Shown in pieces: positions 26,786-34,830 of a stretch of DNA of 64,000 nucleotides. How positions within the stretch are numbered: the stretch's first letter is position 1; each line of letters begins with the position of its first letter. A program made the translations under genes and the position numbers. The stretch is from the NCBI RefSeq assembly GCF_000011085.1, contig NC_006394.1, positions 62,001 to 126,000 of the forward strand. Direction: 5' to 3'. The notes under the pieces are model-generated. The model was not told the origin of the DNA and did not search any database. It saw only the letters and a program-made list of their open reading frames with translations. This DNA comes from Haloarcula marismortui ATCC 43049 (GTDB lineage Archaea > Halobacteriota > Halobacteria > Halobacteriales > Haloarculaceae).

Positions 26786-28801
26786 ATGACGCTCTCCGAG
26801 GCAGCCATCCGCGAGCACTACCGTCGTGCCAAACCCATCTACGAGGCGCTGGCGACTGTCAAGAACTATCCAACCATCGGGTTGAACGACTTCGTCGGAT
26901 GGTACATCAAACGCGACCACGACGACGTCGAGGCGATTAAGGCCGGGTATCCGCAGCGCGGACGGGTTGCCCGCCTCGATCGTGACTACGACGAGATTCA
27001 CGACCGCCTCAACCGGACCCTCTATGCCGTCACCACCTACAAGACACCGACCGCCTTCCAACAGTGGGAACCCTGTCGCTACGACGAGTCTGAGGGGACG
27101 ACCGTTTGGCAGGATGAGCCCCCAACCCCCGGGTATGCCGACCTCCGGGCAGTTCCCACCTGGGGCGATATTGACCTCGCCGACGACATCAAGCCGCAGC
27201 GAGGCGACCTGGATGGCGAGACGCGTACCCTCGTCGAGCGTACCCTCGACGCCTACATCGACGAGTATGCAACGCTCTACGGCACGCGGAAGGCGGTGTA
27301 TGCGCTGGACTCCGTCGGGGGCGCGTACGTCTTTGGGGCCCCGGAGGCCACACTACCAATTGCGGACCACTTCAATGACGATCCGGATGCGCTCGAACGG
27401 GTGTTCAACGAGTTCCTCGACCGCTCGAACGCATGGCTCCAGAAGGCAGAGGCCCGCGTGAACGAGCGCGTCGACGGCGCCGGCGACGTCATTCAGCCCG
27501 ATTGGGTGAACAACAAGAACCGCCAGTACAAGCCGCCACTCTCGATCCACGCCGACCACGATGCCGTCGTCACGCCCATCGCGACCGACAACGTCCGCTA
27601 CGAACTCCGTCCGTTCGAGGGTGTCGACGACGCACTCCTCGAGCAGGCGGTCAGTTGGGCCGATGACCTCACGCGAGTCGAGCACACGGACTGCGTCGAC
27701 TCGCTTGTCGCGACGCTCTGGCCGGACCTGTACGAGGACCACGGGGGGTGGCAGGCCACGCTGGAGGAATGGGTGGAAGCGGAGCGTGAGCGGGAACGGG
27801 AGCGCCAGCGACAGCGTGAGGCAGCGCTCCAGCGACGCGAAGAGCGAATGGCAGAACTCGACGGTACCCTCGAAGGCCGTCCCGTTACGCCGTTCAAAGA
27901 GGACGTCTACGAGGCTGTCGAGGATATCGACATCACCGAGATTGCCCGTCACTACGCGAGCGATGCCTACGATACGGATCCGAACCAGCCGCGGCCGCAG
28001 TTCGACCCGTGCTGGCGCCACAGTGAGAGCGGGCAATCCTGTTTCGTCGACGAGCAGGCCAATACCTTCGGCGATTCGAAGGTTAACGCCGGGGGCGGGC
28101 CGGCGAAGCTGATGGCGCTCGCGACGGGGATTATCTCCGCCGCCGATGCGGACCTCGACGGGGAGGACTACTGGGCTGCCGTCGACGAACTGCGGAGCGC
28201 CGGCTACGACATTCCGGTGTGGGTTCCAGAGGCCGGATCGGACCGCGTCGACGGCGGGACCTACGACCAGATGCCGTTCTGGGCCGTTCGGAAAGCGGCT
28301 GTCGCGCTCGAGATTTGTCCGGAGAATGCGTTCGTCGATCGTGAGGGCGAGGAAGGAACCTACGAGGGATTCCCCGGGTACGAAACCTACAACGAGACGC
28401 TAGAAGCCATCGAAGACACGGACCTGAACCACGGGCGCGAGCGGGTCACGCCCGAGGAGAACGCAGCTGACGATGAATCGAAGTCACCCCCCGAATCTCC
28501 TACGAGTGACGATCGACCTGGTGACTTGGACCGGGCTCACCTTCGCGAAAAGAACCGTCTGTTGACAGCGAAAATCAAGCGTCTCGAATCTGAACTGGAG
28601 GAGAAATCGGAGCAAATCGAGGGGCTGGAAACAAAGGTCAACCATCTCCAATCGGAGCTCGCTACCGTCCGCTCTGAACGTGATCGGCTAGAGGCTGCTC
28701 TCGAAGAACGTGAGTTCGAGCAAGAGCCAAATCAGGGAAACCAGGACGAGAATCGATCCCCACTTGACAGGGCGAGAAGGTTCATTTCATCCAATCGGTA
28801 G
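26786..28801 (+). CDS. primase/replication-like protein of the conjugative element
   Basis: A 671-residue protein. The first ~300 residues resemble archaeo-eukaryotic primase-type plasmid proteins (ALDSVGGAYVFGAPEA, then SIHADHDAVVTPI). A highly charged helix (about 330-350) follows, then a Cys/His-containing domain (FDPCWRHSESGQSCF) and a C-terminal coiled coil (about 590-650). A GGAGG-type site precedes the ATG. It is the last gene of the module and could prime the transferred strand or plasmid replication. The active-site acidic pair was not identified with certainty. Confidence 0.68.
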   Translation: MTLSEAAIREHYRRAKPIYEALATVKNYPTIGLNDFVGWYIKRDHDDVEAIKAGYPQRGRVARLDRDYDEIHDRLNRTLYAVTTYKTPTAFQQWEPCRYDESEGTTVWQDEPPTPGYADLRAVPTWGDIDLADDIKPQRGDLDGETRTLVERTLDAYIDEYATLYGTRKAVYALDSVGGAYVFGAPEATLPIADHFNDDPDALERVFNEFLDRSNAWLQKAEARVNERVDGAGDVIQPDWVNNKNRQYKPPLSIHADHDAVVTPIATDNVRYELRPFEGVDDALLEQAVSWADDLTRVEHTDCVDSLVATLWPDLYEDHGGWQATLEEWVEAERERERERQRQREAALQRREERMAELDGTLEGRPVTPFKEDVYEAVEDIDITEIARHYASDAYDTDPNQPRPQFDPCWRHSESGQSCFVDEQANTFGDSKVNAGGGPAKLMALATGIISAADADLDGEDYWAAVDELRSAGYDIPVWVPEAGSDRVDGGTYDQMPFWAVRKAAVALEICPENAFVDREGEEGTYEGFPGYETYNETLEAIEDTDLNHGRERVTPEENAADDESKSPPESPTSDDRPGDLDRAHLREKNRLLTAKIKRLESELEEKSEQIEGLETKVNHLQSELATVRSERDRLEAALEEREFEQEPNQGNQDENRSPLDRARRFISSNR

Positions 28802-28844
28802 ACATCTCACTCACTCAGCATCAAATCTTAAACTACCTCAACAG

Positions 28845-30824
28845 TCACGTCTCCGGCGAATCCTCTCTATCAAACGCCCCCTCAGACACTGGGAAGATAT
28901 CGATAACGTGCTTATCAAAGGTTCCCCACATAGTCTCGTGCCCGAAACGAATCCGATGACTAAACTCCGATTCAGCCTCCTCCCTATCAACCTCCGAACG
29001 CTGGAGCTCACCGACCGTCTCCCCATACCCTTCTCGCAGCTTATCAAGTAACTCATCAGGTGTATACTTCGTCGACTCAGGGTGTGTCCAGCGTACTTCC
29101 CCAGGAAAACGTTCCATATCATCCGCATCCTGAGATTCGCTCAAACCCATTATAGCACGGAGCTCGCCTAAATCCTCAGCGTGTGCCGGCTCATCCTCAT
29201 CAACATCTACATCCGAGAAATCACCCTCCCAGACAGCAACACCCACTAATGACCGCCGAACCTTTTCACCTCGCTCCTGAAGCTCAGAAAGAATCTCCTC
29301 TGCTGTATCAGAGTCCAAATCGGAATCCTTGTAGTCATCGTACACCTCCCGATGCTTCTCCGTGATAAACTCCGGAAGAGGAATCCGAGTATCCGTCGCC
29401 AACCCCACACGTTTCACAAACTCGAGGATATCACGATCCTCGGGCTCAGGTAAATCGATACCTTCGAAAGGCTCCTCAAGCCGCTGCTGATACGTCTTAT
29501 CCGAATCTGGGAATTCAAATTCTACCCTCCGGATATCATCCTTATCCTGGATTTTGAGCATCTCAAAGTATTGCTCAACACTCAGATCATCAGGATCAAC
29601 ATTAAAATTGAACTGGCCTTCTCCGAATTCGTGGATATCATCGGCAGTCTTCTCCCAATTAATCTCAACGTGGATTGGATGCTCAGGTGTAGGCTCCGAA
29701 CCAAACTCTACCTCAAACTCCAGCGTGTCGCCGGCAAGAGACCAATTACCGATCCACTCTACTGTTGACTTTTCTGGAACCTGCAAATCCTCAATTACAT
29801 CCGGCATTACATTTCTCGGCAATAGAATCCGAGAATCAGGATTAGCGATATGTATCAAATCATTCTCATCCTGGCCACCACCACCGGTGGACTTCCAGAA
29901 GCTGAGATTAATCTCTTCACCCTCATCTAAAGTCGCCACATCATATGCCTGGGTATAGAGAGTATACACATCTTCGACGACATTCAGAGTCTTCTCTTCC
30001 AGAATCGATCGAGGAATAGTCAGCAGATACGGCTCACCATCCTGTGAATCAGCAGAGTACTTACACAGGAACTGAATGACTTCATCATCGAGAACAATTC
30101 GATCATCGAGTAACTCGTCATTCCCGAGCTCAAACCCAGTACTGTCACCAACCGTAACCCGATTGCCGTGTTTAACGGCGTTGTACGCCTCTCGGAAATT
30201 CAAATAGAAGACAGCAATATTCTTGAGTTTATTTCTCAGATTCTCAATCGAATCCTCGACTAACAACTCCATCTCCATCGACTCAGGGATATCCTCACCC
30301 TCACCTTCGTGAATCTCTATATCAGCCAACCCAACATCAACTGGAACATCTTCCAGTTCTTCCTCTGAGAAACTAATCGCTCCCTCTCGCACCGCCTGAT
30401 ACCCAAAGATCAAACTCAGAACCTCATTCGAGTCAGCCTCAACATCTCGTTTATCAAGATACCCATCAAGTTCCTCCTCCAGAATAGCCTCAAAGAGTGG
30501 CCGTATATCTCCGCTTGAAGTCCGGATAATCTCATTAATATAGGATTCCTTATTCAAAATGAGATATCTGAAATAGGATCCAAACTCCTCGATATACTGC
30601 ATCGTTGCTCGGAAAAGATCCACGACCGAGTACACCTTTACAGTATCCCGCTGGTCCTCAGGTACCGCATCCAACCCTGCGTTGATTGTCCCTGCGATTT
30701 TACATATGTGAGCGTACGCTATCTCCGGGTCTTGACGATCCTGAATAACCTCTTCGGGATCCTGAGTCTCTGAGTCAGAATAAAACTCGGTATACTCGAA
30801 GAAGCTTTTCTCATTTTCAGACAT
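28845..30824 (-). CDS. 659-residue AT-rich orphan protein, function unknown
   Basis: A long, very acidic protein convergent with the primase gene, with clearly more A/T-rich codons than its neighbours. The N-terminal third is helical, with NLRNKLKNIAVFYLNFREAY and YNAVKHG, a helix motif seen in HEPN-like and abortive-infection-like families. The middle contains a glycine cluster (KSTGGGGQ) and beta-rich stretches, and the C-terminus is helical. The apparent TATA sequence lies only 10-18 bases before this ATG, so translation might begin further in. It is a single-gene cargo with no recognised family, and a defence role is speculation from context. Confidence 0.7.
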   Translation of the reverse strand: MSENEKSFFEYTEFYSDSETQDPEEVIQDRQDPEIAYAHICKIAGTINAGLDAVPEDQRDTVKVYSVVDLFRATMQYIEEFGSYFRYLILNKESYINEIIRTSSGDIRPLFEAILEEELDGYLDKRDVEADSNEVLSLIFGYQAVREGAISFSEEELEDVPVDVGLADIEIHEGEGEDIPESMEMELLVEDSIENLRNKLKNIAVFYLNFREAYNAVKHGNRVTVGDSTGFELGNDELLDDRIVLDDEVIQFLCKYSADSQDGEPYLLTIPRSILEEKTLNVVEDVYTLYTQAYDVATLDEGEEINLSFWKSTGGGGQDENDLIHIANPDSRILLPRNVMPDVIEDLQVPEKSTVEWIGNWSLAGDTLEFEVEFGSEPTPEHPIHVEINWEKTADDIHEFGEGQFNFNVDPDDLSVEQYFEMLKIQDKDDIRRVEFEFPDSDKTYQQRLEEPFEGIDLPEPEDRDILEFVKRVGLATDTRIPLPEFITEKHREVYDDYKDSDLDSDTAEEILSELQERGEKVRRSLVGVAVWEGDFSDVDVDEDEPAHAEDLGELRAIMGLSESQDADDMERFPGEVRWTHPESTKYTPDELLDKLREGYGETVGELQRSEVDREEAESEFSHRIRFGHETMWGTFDKHVIDIFPVSEGAFDREDSPET

Positions 30825-30930
30825 ACTATACAGTATATAAAAGAGGGTGAAAAGCGTTTGTCACCAGAATTTCTTTCACTTTCTTCAGAGTTCGACAGGG
30901 CCATTTCGGTTAAATCGTCCGAACAGTTAA

Positions 30931-31117
30931 CCTGACACCAGCGACGACCTCCCCTAGACACCAGGTATGCTGAGAGTCGTGCTGAGTCAACAAATCGTAG
31001 GACGGCAGCACTAGACACCAGACTCACCGACGAGGGAGTTCCCGGACAGCCCCCGAAATCTGGTGTCAGGTATTGCTGTCTTGCGATTTGGAGGCGAATT
31101 GTGCCACTAGACAGCAG
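30931..31117. repeat. cluster of CTAGACACCAG-type repeats in both orientations
   Basis: The 525-base gap between divergent genes (30825-31349) holds related 10-11-base units: CTGACACCAG (30932), CTAGACACCAG (30954 and 31011), the inverted CTGGTGTCAG (31060) and CTAGACAGCAG (31107). CCTGACACCAG at 30931 and CTGGTGTCAGG at 31060 form a perfect 11-base inverted pair. GCTGTCT (31075) and AGACAGC (31109) form another. It could be an origin, a partition site or a multi-site operator. Confidence 0.6.
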
Positions 31118-31303
31118 GAAAATCAACCGATATGTGGTGGGGGTGGCGGCCCAAAGTTATGTTCGCGGCCACCAGGGCCGAGATGCCAGGCCGCTGGCCA
31201 AGCGAGAGTAGGCTGCCACCCGGACGATGGCGTGGGGCGTGGAGGGTGAAGGAGCAGATCGACATCGTGACTGAGAATGGTGACTGTGGCGACTGTTTAT
31301 TGT

Positions 31304-31324
31304 GCCCCCGAGTGGGTGCGGGGC
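31304..31324 (+). promoter_or_regulatory. leader hairpin (a) of the GGGT-loop family
   Basis: A GCCCC/GGGGC stem enclosing a loop with GAGTGGGT, preceded by GTTTATTG. It lies 25 bases before the ATG at 31350. GGGGC can alternatively pair with GCCCC just upstream of the start codon. Confidence 0.6.
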
Positions 31325-31349
31325 GGTTCCTGTGCTGCCCCTGATTTGT

Positions 31350-31640
31350 ATGTCTGGTCCGGATAGATACGACGATACGGCAGACGATCACGAACGGTTC
31401 GAAGCGGAATTGCTCGCTCAGGATCGGGATGCGCGGTCACCATCGACGGCGGATCTTGACGACGAGACGGCCCGCCAGCTGGTTCGAGAGCTACTCGATG
31501 CCGGGACAGTCACACCGGTCGTCGACCAGCGGCTCCTCGTTCACGAGCCCAGCAACACAGCGTTCGAATCGATGCAGCAGCTCGCCGTCTTCCACACAGG
31601 CTGGACGGCCGCCCGGGACGCCGGCGAGGGTGATGGGTGA
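31350..31640 (+). CDS. 96-residue acidic plasmid-type protein
   Basis: A helical protein with DDETARQLVRELLDAGTVTPVVDQRLLVHEPSNTAFESM. No enzyme motif is seen. The start MSGPDRYDD follows a GGGT-loop leader hairpin, and the stop overlaps the next ATG by one base, so it begins a run of small zinc-ribbon genes. A family member of haloarchaeal plasmids is likely, but no function is known to me. Confidence 0.6.
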   Translation: MSGPDRYDDTADDHERFEAELLAQDRDARSPSTADLDDETARQLVRELLDAGTVTPVVDQRLLVHEPSNTAFESMQQLAVFHTGWTAARDAGEGDG

Positions 31641-31966
31641 TGCAGCAGACGCTGGCCGGCTGTGCCTTCTGCGAGGCTCCATCCGGGATAGAGACTGGGA
31701 TCGCCTACACGTGGGGGAAGGAAGAGCGGGTCAACCACCCGATTTGCGTCGACTGTGCGATCCAAGAGACGCCGGATCCCGATGATCGTGATCACTACGC
31801 CTGTGACAGCTGTGGCCTCGTCGTCAACGCGCTCGCAGCGCTCACACGGTTTCGAATCGAACTCGGCCATCTCGAAGGCCCGATACAGGTCTGTGCGCGG
31901 TGTAGTCCAGGCGGGCCAGCAACGTACTGGACACGCGACCTCGAGGCACACATCGTCTCTGACTGA
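31640..31966 (+). CDS. double zinc-ribbon protein
   Basis: A 108-residue protein with CAFC, CVDC, CDSC and CARC pairs spread over the chain. This would form two zinc ribbons (first pair around residues 8-11 and 36-39, second around 54-57 and 85-88). It is coupled to the previous gene by a TGATG overlap. Probable nucleic-acid or protein-binding role; no partner can be named. Confidence 0.68.
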   Translation: MQQTLAGCAFCEAPSGIETGIAYTWGKEERVNHPICVDCAIQETPDPDDRDHYACDSCGLVVNALAALTRFRIELGHLEGPIQVCARCSPGGPATYWTRDLEAHIVSD

Positions 31967-32116
31967 CCCGCCGAGCGGTCGTCGACGCGAGTGGTACGGC
32001 GACCACTGCGGGAGGGTCACAGTTGTCCGTAGCTGTCCCACCCCGCGAACTCAGCAGCGCTGGTTGTGTCGCTGTCTCGTTGCTCCGCTATCTTCAACAG
32101 ACGGGCGCTCCTCGGG

Positions 32117-32473
32117 ATGACTATGGACTGCCCCGCGTGCGGGTCCCCCGTCACCCTCGAGGTCGGACCAGACCGGCCCCTGTCGACGTCGCTGTCCGAC
32201 GCCGTCCTCGCAGCGGAAGAGGACGAGCAGATCGAGGTGACCCGCGATTGTTGGGACTGTGGCTGGCACGAAACGCGGGCGCTTCGCGTCGCATCGATCG
32301 ACAGGACCGCCGGCGACGAGACTGCCGTCGAGCGAGCCGCACTCATCGACGAGATTGCCGATGAGCTCGCAGCGATCGGCTGTGTGGGTACGCTTGAGGA
32401 GACGCTGGCTGCAATCCGTGAGCAACGAGAAACCGACTCGGCGACGACCGATACGGACGACGCGGCGGAGTGA
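32117..32473 (+). CDS. zinc-ribbon protein, 118 residues
   Basis: It starts MTMDCPACGSPVTLEVG and has a second pair CWDCGWHETRALRV, forming one zinc ribbon over the first ~55 residues. An acidic helical tail follows. An ATG at 32123 would give a start directly at MDCPAC. It lies in the same run of small co-directional genes as its neighbours. Unknown function. Confidence 0.62.
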   Translation: MTMDCPACGSPVTLEVGPDRPLSTSLSDAVLAAEEDEQIEVTRDCWDCGWHETRALRVASIDRTAGDETAVERAALIDEIADELAAIGCVGTLEETLAAIREQRETDSATTDTDDAAE

Positions 32474-32479
32474 CTCGCA

Positions 32480-32809
32480 ATGCCTGATACAGAGGCCAAC
32501 TATAATGTTCGTGAGCAAACCGGGAATCCCGAGCACGCATCGGTCGACGATGTGGTTGACCTCGTGATCTACCGGGCGCAGAACCCGCGAACCGAGCACG
32601 AGGATGCACATTTCGATACGGCGGTCGCGGCTCTCGTCGACAGATACGGAACGGAGTCGGTCCGGACAGTCATCAACCGCATCCTCGTCGACGACGAGCC
32701 GTTCCGGACCGCCACGAACGGCCTTGAGATGCGCAACGTCGACGGCGTTCGGATCGGAACCGCAGCCAGCTGGTTTCTCGAGGAGCTAAACGCACAGGAC
32801 GACCACTGA
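32480..32809 (+). CDS. 109-residue acidic protein of unknown function
   Basis: Mixed helical protein: VDDVVDLVIYRAQNPRTEHEDAHFDTAVAALVDRYG followed by TVINRILVDDEPF. It starts six bases after the zinc-ribbon gene, so an operon is likely. No motif is recognised. Confidence 0.58.
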   Translation: MPDTEANYNVREQTGNPEHASVDDVVDLVIYRAQNPRTEHEDAHFDTAVAALVDRYGTESVRTVINRILVDDEPFRTATNGLEMRNVDGVRIGTAASWFLEELNAQDDH

Positions 32810-32893
32810 GGGACCGGTTGAAAGGCCGCAGCGACAGGCCGTCGAGCCCCCATTTTTAACTCCTGTTCGTCCTATCTACCCGTCGAGGCCATA

Positions 32894-33151
32894 ATGGCAC
32901 CCTCCACCCCGAGAGACTCAGATCCATCCCCCGATCTACTCGTTGAAATCGTCGAGACACTGGAAGCCCACGGGCTCCCCACCGACTCGTATCAGCTCCA
33001 CGACGCTGTTGACGTCGAGGCACTCGAGCAGCTTCTCGCATCCTCAGCCGGGGACGTGGAAGTCCGGTTCACCGTGGAGGGGATCCAACTCGCCGTCACC
33101 CACGACGGCGTCGATGTCCTTCTCGACGAGCCAGCCGGGGCACCGGATTAG
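32894..33151 (+). CDS. HalOD1-domain protein
   Basis: An 85-residue protein that is almost entirely a halobacterial output domain 1: LLVEIVETLEAHGLPTDSYQ, then LHDAVDVEALEQLLAS, and the beta strands VEVRFTVEGIQLAVTHDG. HalOD1 is an archaeal output module usually fused to response regulators or free-standing. Here it stands alone in a plasmid-type cluster. Confidence 0.72.
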   Translation: MAPSTPRDSDPSPDLLVEIVETLEAHGLPTDSYQLHDAVDVEALEQLLASSAGDVEVRFTVEGIQLAVTHDGVDVLLDEPAGAPD

Positions 33152-33738
33152 TAGCGCGATCGAATTCGTCGACAGCGACACTCCCTGAAAGCCCTCGGCC
33201 GCTCGGCATCCCGCGACCACCGCTGCGCTCCTCGTCCCTGCGGTGCTTGCGGGGTCGGGGGACGACCGAGGCGGCCTCGCCCTTTCTGAGTCCGCCAGGA
33301 CGGTGAATGACCATCCGAGCGGCGCAGCCGGGTGGACAGGTGTGTCCGTACCGGCCCGCCCCGCTCGCCGCTGCCGCCCTCCGCGTCGCTCGCGACCGAC
33401 CATTCCGGGCTGCCTGCCTGCGGTAGCGGGCGGGCTGCCGGGCTAAAGTGAATGTGCCCTCGGCGCCAGCGGGAAAGCGCGGGGGGTTGCGCGGCGTGGC
33501 TGCTCACCCCCCACGCTTTCTCCGCTGGCCGCTCGCTCCGGGCGGGTCGGCGCGCGGTGCTGGTTGGGGTCGCCGCACTCGGGCGCGCTCTCGCTCGCGC
33601 CCGGTAGGGCGCTCGCGAAGGCGCGAGCGAGAGCGCGCAGTCGGTGCTATCGGTCGTCGACGTCGTCGGAAAACCGCGATGTTAGGGGCATCGCGGTGGC
33701 GGCGCACGAGCGCCTTCAGTGGTATCTGGAGGATACCA
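33152..33738. other. 587-base GC-rich stretch without a convincing gene
   Basis: No frame here has haloarchaeal protein composition; open frames are arginine/proline-rich shadows of GC-rich DNA. It contains the long inverted repeat listed separately and several CGCTCG-type tandem motifs. It lies directly before the OB-fold gene and could hold an origin, transfer origin or a structured RNA. Confidence 0.55.
33583..33638. repeat. 19-base perfect inverted repeat in the gene-free stretch
   Basis: The arm 33583-33601 (GCGCGCTCTCGCTCGCGCC) is matched without error by its complement at 33620-33638, leaving an 18-base loop. It is the strongest stem-loop I found in the window and lies about 100 bases before the OB-fold gene. 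Confidence 0.75.
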
Positions 33739-34599
33739 ATGTCAAGTAACAACTCGAGTCGCAAGGTCGTTACGGTGGATGAACAGGCATTCGAACGAAC
33801 CGAAGACGCCGGCGTCGACGAGGACGGCTTCAAGGTCGTCGACGACAAACCGGAGTTCCGAGCGACGGTTCAGCAGGAAAAGCAGGCGAAGGTGGATTCC
33901 AACCACCCAGACGGCATCGTCCAGGACTTCTCGCACCTGCCCCTCGCGCAGGAAGAGAAGATTCGCGCCCGGGAGGCCGAACTGGACCACATCAGCGCCC
34001 AGGCGGAACTCGGCACCCAAGACGGGCGGGCGAAGCGAACTCGCAAGGTCGTCACCGAACGGCGACAGCGTAAGCGGGCGGAACGCACCCCGGACCGGAC
34101 GGATCCGCGAGAGCGTCTCTCCCGGATGGAGCTGGCGAAGGTGAACCAGGAAGCAGACCGGATGGCACAGCGGCTTCGCACCGGTCACAGTCGGGCGGCC
34201 GTCTCGCGGGCGCTCGCAAAGCGGGTCGCCAAGGGGCAAGACATCACCAAAGCAGTGTTCGACACGATGGATGCACTCAAGGCGGCCCCCGGCGCCATCT
34301 GCCCGATCGAGGACGTCCCGGACGTGCAGACGGATGAGGTGAGCATCGAAGGAGAAGTCGTTCAGCTCTGGGATGCTTCCAGCCGGAAGATCGCTCAAGT
34401 GGGCTTGGTCGCGGACGACACCGGGAAAATCAAGTTCACCTCGTGGCGAAAATCGGAGCCTGCCTTCGTCCAAGAAGGGGACACCGTCCGAATGCGGGCG
34501 GTTAAGAAGAACTGGTACGAGGGACGATGTTCACTCGCCGTGACCTACGACAGTATGATCGTCTTCCCAGAACGCGACCGCCGCTGGTGGGAGGAGTAG
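33739..34599 (+). CDS. OB-fold single-stranded-DNA-binding (RPA-like) protein
   Basis: A 286-residue protein. Residues about 1-200 are charged and helical, with a basic stretch (RKVVTERRQRKRAERTP). The C-terminal ~90 residues form an OB fold: VSIEGEVVQLWDASSRKIAQ, then VGLVADDTGKIKFTSW and EGDTVRMRAVKKNWYEGRCS. This matches the OB domains of haloarchaeal RPA proteins. The start MSSNNSSRK is chosen because the longer frame upstream is arginine-rich non-protein. A terminator-like hairpin follows the stop directly. Confidence 0.8.
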   Translation: MSSNNSSRKVVTVDEQAFERTEDAGVDEDGFKVVDDKPEFRATVQQEKQAKVDSNHPDGIVQDFSHLPLAQEEKIRAREAELDHISAQAELGTQDGRAKRTRKVVTERRQRKRAERTPDRTDPRERLSRMELAKVNQEADRMAQRLRTGHSRAAVSRALAKRVAKGQDITKAVFDTMDALKAAPGAICPIEDVPDVQTDEVSIEGEVVQLWDASSRKIAQVGLVADDTGKIKFTSWRKSEPAFVQEGDTVRMRAVKKNWYEGRCSLAVTYDSMIVFPERDRRWWEE

Positions 34600-34620
34600 G
34601 GGCAACGCCCTTTCTTTTTT
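34600..34620 (+). terminator. hairpin plus T-run after the OB-fold gene
   Basis: GGGC-AAC-GCCC followed at once by TTTCTTTTTT, starting at the last base after the stop. A T-run is the usual archaeal termination signal. Confidence 0.6.
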
Positions 34621-34830
34621 CGTGAGTGCCGGACCGGCCCAGGCCCCACCGCCCCACCCACCGCTCCGTGCTCGCTCCCGCTGGTCGCTGCGCGCGCAGC
34701 CACAACCTCAAGAACCGAGCTGAGATGTATGTCAGAATTCGGGAATTCGCTAACCGCGTGTATCCGTCCGAAATAAAAAGCAACTACCGCCTAGAGAGGT
34801 TTTTAGGCTGACTAGAAACATAGAGGGAAT

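Noticed and set aside
33591-33640. CGCTCG/GCGCGAGC tandem-like motifs considered as a CRISPR or minisatellite
   Set aside because: No regular repeat-spacer arrangement; the pattern is explained by one inverted repeat.
33448-33738. N-terminal extension of the OB-fold gene
   Set aside because: The 97 extra codons are Arg/Gly/Pro-rich and cross the large inverted repeat; the ATG at 33739 begins a normal acidic sequence.
34736-34749. GAATTC-GG-GAATTC palindrome upstream of the AlbA_2 gene
   Set aside because: Short, low information and 80 bases from the start; could be chance.
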